This document shows positions 1-5,912 of a stretch of 8,311 nt of DNA, in pieces. Where the stretch lies: assembly GCA_027353395.1 (NCBI GenBank), contig DAIEHU010000101.1, positions 1 to 8,311 on the forward strand, given 5' to 3'. The notes under the pieces are model-generated. The model was not told the origin of the DNA. It made no database searches and worked only from the letters and a program-made list of their open reading frames with translations. The stretch comes from Desulfobacteraceae bacterium (lineage in GTDB: Bacteria > Desulfobacterota > Desulfobacteria > Desulfobacterales > Desulfosalsimonadaceae). The translations under genes and the position numbers were made by a program. Numbering within the stretch: position 1 is the first letter of the stretch; the number at the start of each line of letters is the position of its first letter.

Positions 1-574
1 GCACATTGGTCTTGTTGGGGAAATTCGGGTGGGTTTCGAGTTTCGGGCCCAGATTCTTCGCCAGTTCCGGGGAGACGGTATCCCGAATCACCACGCAATG
101 GGGGTTGCCGATGGTGGCGGCAGAGTAAATGATTTCCCGTTCGTCAATGATCAGCCTGTCATTCAATACCTGGCGGCGCGGACCGGTCACCGGGATACTT
201 GCGCTGTCAAAACTGATGGTTCCCATGTCCACCGATATCGTCATGTCAGGGTGGACTTGCGCTTTCACGACGCCGCCGATGGTGGCGATGGAAAACGGAT
301 CATGGCGGACCGTGCCGCAGTCATAAAGGTAGCGGGCGAAAATTCTCAGGCCGTTGCCGCTTTTTTCCGCCTCGCTGCCGTCCGGATTGAATATCCGCAA
401 CGCGAAATCGGCGGCGGGGGATTCATCCGGCCCGAAAAGAATGCCGTCGGAACCCATGCCGTAATGCCTATGGCAAATCATCTGAATCTGGAATGGGGAC
501 AGGTCATTAACGCCGTCAATCGGATTCATGACCAGGTAGTCATTTCCAAGTCCATGATATTTATAAAATTTCAT
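1..574 (-). CDS. dapF: Diaminopimelate epimerase family protein, N-terminal 191 codons (runs off left edge)
   Basis: DapF converts LL- to meso-diaminopimelate in the cytoplasm, for lysine and peptidoglycan synthesis. The reverse-strand translation starts MKFYKYHGLGNDYLV (N11 is a family substrate-binding Asn). It continues through CHRHYGMGSDGILFG (34-48), IFNPDGSEAEKSGNG (61-75) and GNPHCV (156-161), and ends PNKTNV at the edge. Family members are about 280 residues, so roughly the last third is missing, including the second catalytic Cys. The oddity is residue 72: the family has Cys in CGNG, but here the codon at 359-361 (complement) is AGC, Ser. The start is the ATG at 574-572; no good Shine-Dalgarno precedes it, but the N-terminus matches the family exactly. 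It is divergent from the methyltransferase operon. Family membership is clear; epimerase activity is uncertain because of the Ser. Confidence 0.9.
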   Translation of the reverse strand, partial: MKFYKYHGLGNDYLVMNPIDGVNDLSPFQIQMICHRHYGMGSDGILFGPDESPAADFALRIFNPDGSEAEKSGNGLRIFARYLYDCGTVRHDPFSIATIGGVVKAQVHPDMTISVDMGTISFDSASIPVTGPRRQVLNDRLIIDEREIIYSAATIGNPHCVVIRDTVSPELAKNLGPKLETHPNFPNKTNV

Positions 575-625
575 TTAAAGACAGCCGTTTTTTTTAAAGT
601 GGTGTCATGCGCCGGATAAGGCATC

Positions 626-654
626 AAAATACGCAGAAAAATCCGTTTAGACAA
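626..654 (-). promoter_or_regulatory. Possible sigma-70-type promoter for dapF
   Basis: On the minus strand a -35-like TTGTCT (654-649) is followed, after exactly 17 nt, by a -10-like TATTTT (631-626). Each box matches four of six consensus positions. Transcription would start near 619, giving a leader of about 45 nt before the dapF ATG. Spacing and position are good, but the boxes are weak and the region is AT-rich, so chance is a real alternative. Confidence 0.28.
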
Positions 655-662
655 TATTTATT

Positions 663-728
663 TCAACCCATTCCTTTGATTTCAGCTTTGTCCTTGAAAA
701 ATGCGGTTGATTTCATTAAAACCTCCCC
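663..728 (-). other. Possible 17-codon leader ORF with strong ribosome binding site
   Basis: On the minus strand a strong GGGGAGG (728-722) lies 5 nt before an ATG (716-714). This opens the short frame MKSTAFFKDKAEIKGMG, which stops with TGA at 665-663, 88 nt before the dapF start. Four of its 17 residues are Lys. It could be a leader peptide in front of dapF if transcription starts upstream of 728. It would lie outside the transcript if the promoter candidate at 626-654 is the one used. The same frame is open far upstream as a shadow of the methyltransferase gene, so this may be accidental. Confidence 0.2.
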
Positions 729-1538
729 ATGGGATATGTATTTGATTTTAAAGATGCGGATGCCTATGACCGTTGGGCGGCTAAAAACGGCAATCAGCAG
801 ACCATTGATTTTGAAAACCGGCTGATGGTGGAGATGTTGCGCCCGGCCCGCGGGGATCGGCTGCTGGATATCGGTTGCGGCGGGGGCGCAAGCCTTCTGC
901 CGTTTTTTGGCATGGGAATTCAATTGACCGGTGTGGACCCGTCTCCCTATATGCTGGATATTGCGGAAAAAAAATTTGGGCATCGTGTGGATTTGCATCG
1001 CGCCCATGCTGAAGACCTGCCGTTTGAGGATAATGCCTTTGAATATGCAATCCTTTGTCTGTCTCTGGAATTTGCGGATGATCCGAAACAGGCCCTTGCC
1101 GAGGCCTGCCGCGTGGCGAAAGACGGGATTTTTGTCGGCATTTTGACTAAATACTCGCTCACGGCGATGGAACGTCGGATGAAGGGCGTATTCGCGTCCA
1201 CCATATACAATCACGCGCGTTTTTTCAGCATCGGCGAAATCAAGCGGTTGTTCTACTCGCTTTTGGGCGACGCTCCGGTCTCCTGGCAAACGACCTGTCA
1301 TTTTCCCGGATGGAAAAACCAGTGGATTGAACGGCTGGAGACGTCAAAATTGATAAGAAAAAGTCCTTTTGGCGCGTTTGCCGGTATTATGGCGCAGCCT
1401 GTGCCCCGGTTCCGGACCCTGCCTCTTGAACTGAAAACGCCGGCGGCAAAACCGATCCCGGCGGGCAGCCAGCCGGTCAGTTGCGCGGAAAAAGCCTGGA
1501 AGTGTGAAGGAAACGCGAATGGAAGCATTATTGTATGA
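729..1538 (+). CDS. Class I SAM-dependent methyltransferase (Methyltransf_11 type), substrate unknown
   Basis: This is a 269-residue soluble protein with a Rossmann-type SAM fold. Motif I is LLDIGCGGG (45-53), the acidic residue after strand 2 is D70 (TGVDPS), and AEDLPFEDNAFEYAI (94-108) carries motifs II and III. The C-terminal third is not conserved in a way I recognise and ends in a Pro/Ala-rich tail. An in-frame stop at 717 makes ATG 729 the first usable start. It has no recognisable Shine-Dalgarno, but the N-terminus MGYVFDF runs naturally into the domain. The gene heads the operon, and its last 20 nt overlap the radical SAM gene. Because prenyltransferase and UbiX genes follow, a C-methylation of the quinone ring (MenG/UbiE-like role) is possible. 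The motifs fit many small-molecule methyltransferases, so the substrate is not assignable from sequence alone. Confidence 0.88.
   Translation: MGYVFDFKDADAYDRWAAKNGNQQTIDFENRLMVEMLRPARGDRLLDIGCGGGASLLPFFGMGIQLTGVDPSPYMLDIAEKKFGHRVDLHRAHAEDLPFEDNAFEYAILCLSLEFADDPKQALAEACRVAKDGIFVGILTKYSLTAMERRMKGVFASTIYNHARFFSIGEIKRLFYSLLGDAPVSWQTTCHFPGWKNQWIERLETSKLIRKSPFGAFAGIMAQPVPRFRTLPLELKTPAAKPIPAGSQPVSCAEKAWKCEGNANGSIIV
1507..1512 (+). promoter_or_regulatory. Ribosome binding site that decides the amrS start
   Basis: AAGGAA lies 6 nt before ATG 1519, a normal spacing. The alternative upstream GTG at 1504 would place this site inside the coding sequence and has no comparable site of its own. ATG 1519 is therefore preferred, giving a 20-nt overlap with the methyltransferase gene. 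Confidence 0.7.
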
Positions 1539-2541
1539 GCAATTGAAAGATGGTGGTGTTTGCTGTCGGTTATGCAGCCACCGTTGTGTCATCAGGGCCG
1601 GCCGCCGGGGGTTGTGCAATGTGCGGGAAAATCGGGACGGCCGGCTTCATACCCTGTTGTATGACAAAGTCGTCGCCTGTCATGTGGACCCCATTGAAAA
1701 AAAACCCCTGTTCCATTTTTATCCCGGCTCCATGGCCTATTCCCTTGGCACGGTGGGGTGCAATTTCCGGTGCCGATTCTGCCAGAATGCCGATATCGCC
1801 CAGATGGCCACGGATTATGATGGAAGGATCATTGGGAAATCCATGACTCCGGAAGGCATTGTGGCGGGCGCGATTCAATCCGGCTGTAAATCCATCGCCT
1901 ATACCTATACCGAACCCACAGTGTTTTTTGAGCTGGCCTATGCCGTCGCCACCGCAGCCCGTGAGCGGGGCGTCAAAAATATTTTTGTCACCAATGGTTA
2001 CATGTCGCCTGAAGCCCTGGACATGATCCATCCGGTGCTGGATGCGGCCAATGTGGATTTAAAGGCGTTTTCGGATGATTTTTATAAAAAACAGTGCGGT
2101 GCGCGGCTTGCCCCCGTCCTGGAAATCCTGAAAAAGATGAAATCCCTGGGGGTGTTTGTGGAGGTGACCACCCTGATCATTCCGGGGTTAAATGATGACC
2201 CGTCGGAATTGAAGGCTTTGGCCGGATTTATTGTGGGGGATCTTGGGGCTGACACGCCCTGGCATGTCAGCCGGTTTCATCCCACCTACCGGTTGACGGA
2301 CCGGCCCTCCACGCCGGTGAATACCTTGCTGCGCGCCCGCGACATCGGAATGGCGGCGGGGTTGAAATACGTGTATCCCGGCAATGTGCCGGGCCTGTCG
2401 GCTGAGAATACGGTGTGTTATGGGTGCGGGGAAACCGTTATCGAGCGCCGGGGATTTACCGTGATGGAAAACAGAATCAAAAACCATGGCTGCCCGGCCT
2501 GTGGAGCGCCGATTCACGGGGTTGGATTGTCCGGAGCATGA
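1519..2541 (+). CDS. amrS: AmmeMemoRadiSam-system radical SAM enzyme (AmrS-like, PflA-related)
   Basis: This 340-residue protein belongs to the radical SAM family close to pyruvate formate-lyase activases. The [4Fe-4S] motif is C81-N-F-R-C85-R-F-C88, preceded by YSLGTVG. The N-terminal Cys-rich block has C15, C16, C19, C23 and C33 in the pattern CRLCSHRC...GLCNVREN. YTYTEPTVFFE (128-138) and VDLKAF (179-184) are typical of this subgroup. The C-terminus ends in a zinc-ribbon-like pair, C300-x2-C303 and C325-x2-C328, around GFTVMENRIK. This architecture marks AmrS rather than a PFL activase. The usual partners, AMMECR1 and MEMO-type proteins, are not in the window, and the family's reaction is not established to my knowledge. 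The gene overlaps the methyltransferase upstream by 20 nt and the prenyltransferase downstream by ATGA. The AmrS assignment is fairly firm; its role in this operon is unknown. Confidence 0.85.
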   Translation: MEALLYEQLKDGGVCCRLCSHRCVIRAGRRGLCNVRENRDGRLHTLLYDKVVACHVDPIEKKPLFHFYPGSMAYSLGTVGCNFRCRFCQNADIAQMATDYDGRIIGKSMTPEGIVAGAIQSGCKSIAYTYTEPTVFFELAYAVATAARERGVKNIFVTNGYMSPEALDMIHPVLDAANVDLKAFSDDFYKKQCGARLAPVLEILKKMKSLGVFVEVTTLIIPGLNDDPSELKALAGFIVGDLGADTPWHVSRFHPTYRLTDRPSTPVNTLLRARDIGMAAGLKYVYPGNVPGLSAENTVCYGCGETVIERRGFTVMENRIKNHGCPACGAPIHGVGLSGA

Positions 2542-3449
2542 ATGCGCCTATGAAATTCAGCCGAATTTTCCGGCAGATGCCGGAAACGGTCTTGCGTTAT
2601 GGCCGGATGATCAAATTCAGCCATACCATATTCGCCCTGCCGTTTGTCCTGTCTGCGGTGGTGCTGGCTGGCAGGACCCACCATGTCATTACAGCGGCAT
2701 CGGTATTCTGGGTCATGGTTGCCGCGGTGAGCGCACGTTCTGCGGCCATGGGGTTCAACCGGATCGCGGATGAAGCCTATGACCGGGCCAACCCCCGGAC
2801 CTGGGAGCGTGAAATCCCGTCCGGCCGGTTGTCCAGAACCGCCGCCATCTGGTTTGTGCTGTTATTTTCCCTGGTCTTTATTGTCGCCGCCAGTATGCTG
2901 GGCCAGTTGTGCCTGCTGTTTTCCGTGCCAGTGCTGCTGGTTTTGTTCGGATATTCCTACACCAAGCGCTTCACCCGCTGGTGTCATGTGTATTTGGGGT
3001 TCGCCATTTCCCTTGCACCGATGGGCGCGTGGATCGCCATTACCAATACATTTTCTACCGGCATTTTGAGCCTTTCTCTGGCTTTGCTCACTTATATCGC
3101 CGGGTTTGACATTATTTACGCCTGTCAGGACACGGATTTTGACCGGTCGCAGAACCTGTTTTCTCTGCCGTCCCGGTCCGGGGTCCGGGCGGCGCTTTTT
3201 TTGTCCTCCCTGCTGCATGTCCTGTCGTTCGGGTTTTTTTGGGGTGTGTATACATTATTTGATCTGGGTCCCGTGTATTTGATGTCTGTTTTGATCATCG
3301 GCGCGTTGTATGTGGTTGAACATTGGCTGGTGAATCCCGATGATCTGGAACATATTGATGTGGCGTTTTTTCATGTCAACAGCGTCATTTCCGTTCTGCT
3401 GTTTGCGGGAATCGCCGCGGATGAGATTCTTAGAAGGTGGATGAGTTGA
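2538..3449 (+). CDS. mqnP: UbiA-family aromatic prenyltransferase, MqnP-type
   Basis: This 303-residue integral membrane protein transfers a polyprenyl chain to an aromatic acid. Both Asp-rich metal/diphosphate sites are present: N74-R-I-A-D78-E-A-Y-D82-RANPRT on the first cytoplasmic loop, and D198-T-D-F-D202 after AGFDIIYACQ. Several hydrophobic stretches (about 31-45, 53-68, 104-138, 152-168, 174-196, 218-238, 246-261 and 281-294) fit the usual eight to nine helices. Family length is about 290-300 residues. The start ATG 2538 shares ATGA with the amrS stop. ATG 2550 is an in-frame alternative, with GGAG at 2533-2536 lying 13 nt before it. Pairing with UbiX and the NPRT-type first motif favour the futalosine-pathway enzyme MqnP over 4-hydroxybenzoate UbiA. 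That specificity is inferred, because the two are close homologues. A heme-type (CyoE) role is unlikely given the neighbours. Confidence 0.87.
   Translation: MNAPMKFSRIFRQMPETVLRYGRMIKFSHTIFALPFVLSAVVLAGRTHHVITAASVFWVMVAAVSARSAAMGFNRIADEAYDRANPRTWEREIPSGRLSRTAAIWFVLLFSLVFIVAASMLGQLCLLFSVPVLLVLFGYSYTKRFTRWCHVYLGFAISLAPMGAWIAITNTFSTGILSLSLALLTYIAGFDIIYACQDTDFDRSQNLFSLPSRSGVRAALFLSSLLHVLSFGFFWGVYTLFDLGPVYLMSVLIIGALYVVEHWLVNPDDLEHIDVAFFHVNSVISVLLFAGIAADEILRRWMS
3432..3437 (+). promoter_or_regulatory. Ribosome binding site that decides the ubiX start (TTG)
   Basis: AGAAGG lies 8 nt before TTG 3446. The competing in-frame GTG at 3437 starts on the last base of this site and so cannot use it. The TTG start makes a TTGA overlap with the mqnP stop codon and yields a normal UbiX N-terminus (MNQKKIVVAITGASG). 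Confidence 0.6.
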
Positions 3450-4045
3450 ATCAAAAGAAAATTGTTGTGGCCATCACTGGGGCATCCGGAAGCATTTACG
3501 GAGTCCGGCTGGCCAGGGCGCTGACGTCCCTGCCGGTCCGAGTTTTTCTTGCCGTGTCGCCGTCCGGACGGCAGGTCATGGCATATGAAACCGGCTATGA
3601 ATCCGGGTCGTTTGAAATGTTTCTGCGTGAAAGCGGCGTAATTTTTCATAAAGGTGCGAAGATAGATGAAATCCAGCCCGATGATTTTTCCGCCCTTATC
3701 GCCAGCGGGTCTTTCCGGCACGACGGCATGGTGATTGCCCCCTGTTCCATGAATACCCTGGCCGCCATCGCAAACGGCATCACGGGTAATATCATTCACC
3801 GGGCCGCAGATGTCTGCCTGAAGGAACGCCGGCCTCTGGTGCTGCTGCCCAGGGAAACGCCGTTTAGTCTCATCCACCTGAAAAACATGGTGCGGGCAGC
3901 CGAAGCCGGGGCCGTGATCATGCCTCCATCGCCGGGATTTTATACCCGTCCTGCAACCATCGATGATCTGGTGGATGGCATTGTTGCAAGAATTCTGGAC
4001 CATCTGGGGTTCGCGCATGATTTGTCTCCGCGATGGGAAGGATAG
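3446..4045 (+). CDS. ubiX: Flavin prenyltransferase UbiX
   Basis: UbiX joins dimethylallyl phosphate to FMN, making the prenylated flavin cofactor used by UbiD-family decarboxylases. The 199-residue length is standard. The Rossmann-like FMN site ITGASGSIYG (10-19), SGSF (87-90), APCSMNTLAAIA (98-109), the arginine-bearing LLPRETPFS (133-141) and MPPSPGFYTRP (159-169) are all in place. Family residues for prenyl phosphate binding appear as K126, R136 and Y166; this alignment was done by eye. The start is TTG 3446 (see the ribosome binding site); GTG 3437 would add three residues. It follows mqnP with a TTGA overlap and precedes kamA by 16 nt. The cofactor-using UbiD/MqnL-type decarboxylase is not in this window and must be encoded elsewhere. 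A PadC/Pad1-type role is less likely next to a polyprenyltransferase. Confidence 0.92.
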   Translation: MNQKKIVVAITGASGSIYGVRLARALTSLPVRVFLAVSPSGRQVMAYETGYESGSFEMFLRESGVIFHKGAKIDEIQPDDFSALIASGSFRHDGMVIAPCSMNTLAAIANGITGNIIHRAADVCLKERRPLVLLPRETPFSLIHLKNMVRAAEAGAVIMPPSPGFYTRPATIDDLVDGIVARILDHLGFAHDLSPRWEG

Positions 4046-4061
4046 GGCTGCTCCCGCCATC

Positions 4062-5132
4062 ATGTCAGACATTTATACATTATCAAACGGCGACCATTCA
4101 TGGCAGCGTCTGCTTGCAGACAGCATTGTCACCCCGGAGGCGCTGTCCAGAATCATGCCGGTCGATATGGAAACGGTCCGCAGGGTGATGCAAAAATATC
4201 CCATGCGCATCAACCCCTATTTTCTGTCCCTGATCTCAGAAAAAAACGGCCCGCTCTGGCGTCAATGCATTCCGGACATGGAGGAACTTGCTCAGGATAT
4301 TGCGCTTGAACCTGACCCGCTGTGGGAGGAACCTCAGTCCCCGGTGGCGGGCCTGGTTCACCGGTATCCGGACCGGGTGCTGTTTATGGTATCCAGCCAG
4401 TGCGCCATGTATTGTCGGCATTGCATGAGGAAACGCCGGGTGGGGCCGGTGGGGCTGATGACGGAAAAAGATATTGACCGAGGAGTTGCCTATATCCGGT
4501 CCCAGCCCGATGTGCGGGAGGTGATTTTGTCCGGCGGCGACCCGTTGCTGCTGCCTGATGACCGGATTGAGCGCTTGCTGTCCCAGCTTCATGACATTCC
4601 CCAGGTAGACATGATCCGGATTCATACAAGAACGCCTTGCACATTGCCCCAGCGGATAACCGGCGATTTGGTGGCGTTGTTTCGCCGGTTTGCGCCGCTT
4701 TATATCAATATCCAGTTCAACCATCCGGATGAAATCACGCAGGTCTCGGCCAGGGCCTGTGAGTCTTTGGCGGACGCGGGCATTCCCCTGGGCTCGCAAA
4801 CGGTGCTGCTAAAAGGGGTGAATGATGATCCGGAGGTCATGATGCGGCTTATGCGGGAGTTGTTGAAAATCCGGGTCCGGCCCTATTACCTGCATCATGC
4901 GGATCCCATCGAAGGAACCCGGCATTTCCGGACCTCGATTGAAACGGGAAAGCAGATCATGATTCATCTCAGGGGCAGAATGTCCGGCATGGGAGTTCCG
5001 CATTACATGATCGACCTGCCTCAGGGCGGCGGCAAAATTCCCATTCTGCCGGATTATGGGGTGAGTGGAAAGCCATCAAAACTGATGTTCAGAAATTTTG
5101 CAGGGGAAGTATACGATTATCCATGTGAATAA
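4062..5132 (+). CDS. kamA: KamA-family radical SAM aminomutase (probable lysine 2,3-aminomutase)
   Basis: KamA enzymes use a [4Fe-4S] cluster, SAM and PLP to move the 2-amino group of an amino acid to C3, classically lysine to beta-lysine. The cluster motif is C114-A-M-Y-C118-R-H-C121, followed by MRKR; R123 matches the carboxylate-binding Arg of clostridial lysine aminomutase. SGGDPLLL follows. The PLP lysine is K325 in DLPQGGGKIPI. D281 (HADPIEG) and D318 (IDLPQ) are 37 residues apart, exactly as the two lysine-selecting Asp residues of the clostridial enzyme (293 and 330). Length is 356, against about 416 for clostridial LAM and about 340 for EpmB. The PLP loop is LAM-like rather than EpmB-like. 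ATG 4062 is chosen because it follows the ubiX stop; its Shine-Dalgarno is weak. No beta-lysine acetyltransferase (AblB), EpmA or EF-P gene is adjacent. Lysine as substrate is inferred. Confidence 0.88.
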   Translation: MSDIYTLSNGDHSWQRLLADSIVTPEALSRIMPVDMETVRRVMQKYPMRINPYFLSLISEKNGPLWRQCIPDMEELAQDIALEPDPLWEEPQSPVAGLVHRYPDRVLFMVSSQCAMYCRHCMRKRRVGPVGLMTEKDIDRGVAYIRSQPDVREVILSGGDPLLLPDDRIERLLSQLHDIPQVDMIRIHTRTPCTLPQRITGDLVALFRRFAPLYINIQFNHPDEITQVSARACESLADAGIPLGSQTVLLKGVNDDPEVMMRLMRELLKIRVRPYYLHHADPIEGTRHFRTSIETGKQIMIHLRGRMSGMGVPHYMIDLPQGGGKIPILPDYGVSGKPSKLMFRNFAGEVYDYPCE

Positions 5133-5164
5133 TCCGTCACCAGGCCAGAAAGGAATCGAATGCC

Positions 5165-5656
5165 ATGAAATTTACCATTACCCATGCATATGACAAGGAT
5201 GTGGAAACCGTATTCAAGGTTCTTACGAACCCGTCCTATCTTGCCCAAAAATTTGAAGCCACAGGCGCAAAAAATATTCAGGTTCTCGAATGCGGGCGGA
5301 GCGGCAGGGAATTTGTCATTCGCAGTCAGATGGATATTGCGGCAAAGCCTCCGGAAATCCTCAAAAAATTTATTAAAGCCACAAATACCGTGGTGGCGAA
5401 GGACACCTGGCGGTTTTTTGACAAGGAACTTAAAACCGGGGTGTTTGAAATCGACATCAAAGGCATGCCCATCACCATGAAGGGAGTCCTTGTCCTGCGG
5501 CCAACTGAAAAAGGGTGTGAATATATTATCGAATCCGAAGCCAGGTGCGGCATTCCACTGGTGGGCGGGAAAATTTTGGCGATTGTGGAAAGGGATACCC
5601 GCGATAACCAGAAGCTGGATTATGAATTTACCCGCAACTATCTGGAAAATCAATAG
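5165..5656 (+). CDS. DUF2505-type SRPBCC (START-like) domain protein, function unknown
   Basis: This is a 163-residue soluble protein with no signal peptide or membrane segment. The opening MKFTITHAYDKDVETVFKV, then LTNPSYLAQKFEATGA and a late KGVLVLRPTEKGCEY, gives the strand-helix-helix-strand order of the SRPBCC fold. It fits the DUF2505 pattern best, and the whole family length is present. Such folds bind hydrophobic ligands in a deep pocket, but no catalytic residues can be named here. An AAGGAA 10 nt upstream supports ATG 5165. It lies 32 nt after kamA in the same direction, so it is probably the last intact gene of the operon. A role in handling a lipid or quinone intermediate is conceivable from context but not shown. 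Confidence 0.8.
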   Translation: MKFTITHAYDKDVETVFKVLTNPSYLAQKFEATGAKNIQVLECGRSGREFVIRSQMDIAAKPPEILKKFIKATNTVVAKDTWRFFDKELKTGVFEIDIKGMPITMKGVLVLRPTEKGCEYIIESEARCGIPLVGGKILAIVERDTRDNQKLDYEFTRNYLENQ

Positions 5657-5657
5657 T

Positions 5658-5844
5658 AAATTGACATTTCGCAGCAAAACCATCGTGGGCGCTTCACAGG
5701 ACGAGCACGTGATGGGCCCTGCTGGACCGCATGATCAAGCACAAGTACCGGCGGCTCCCGGTGTTCCAAGACCATAAACCCATCGGTATCGTATATAATA
5801 TACCGGATATCTATTATTACCTATTTTCAAATAAGCCGATATAG
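5658..5844 (+). pseudogene. Frameshifted C-terminal remnant of a CBS-domain protein
   Basis: Two reading frames join into one CBS domain half. The first frame reads SKTIVGASQDEHVM (5673-5714). The next frame reads ALLDRMIKHKYRRLPVFQ and on through HKPIGIVYNIPDIYYYLF (from 5716), ending at TAG 5842-5844. The shift falls in the GGG at 5714-5716: removing one G restores an uninterrupted frame. The pattern RRLPV-x5-8-IGIV followed by a helix is the standard end of a CBS (adenosine-binding regulatory) domain. No start codon with a ribosome site lies upstream, because the reading begins right after the DUF2505 stop, so the N-terminus is missing too. It is probably a dead fragment left by deletion. 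A sequencing indel could explain the shift but not the missing N-terminus. I am confident of the CBS homology and fairly confident of the decay. Confidence 0.72.
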
Positions 5845-5912
5845 CTGCATAAAAACAGCCGGTTGTTCAGGAGCGGCCTATTCGGGCGTTGCGTTGCTTT
5901 GAAAATCGATCC

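Noticed and set aside
29..619. 196-codon plus-strand frame over the dapF region
   Set aside because: The minus strand encodes an unmistakable DapF N-terminus. The plus frame is its shadow and has no domain logic.
607..626. ATGCGCCGGATAAGGCATC, which resembles part of an enterobacterial REP element
   Set aside because: It occurs only once here, the stem is only about 5 bp with a bulge, and the host is not enteric; the resemblance is likely chance.
663..1301. Long open frame on the minus strand opposite the methyltransferase
   Set aside because: It is antisense to a gene with clear SAM motifs and has no recognisable domain. Only its last 17 codons, with their own ribosome site, were kept as a weak leader candidate.
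1570..2031. 153-codon minus-strand frame inside amrS
   Set aside because: It is a GC-driven shadow; the plus strand carries the radical SAM motif.
5784..5805. Hairpin CGGTAT / ATACCG with a 10-nt loop
   Set aside because: It lies within the CBS coding remnant, has a short AT-rich stem and no following T run, so it is not a terminator.
5854..5867. Palindrome AACAGCCGGTTGTT between the CBS remnant and the mltD-like gene, considered as a bidirectional terminator
   Set aside because: It has no loop, contains a G-T pair and is followed by no T tract. I found no convincing terminator in 5845-5912.
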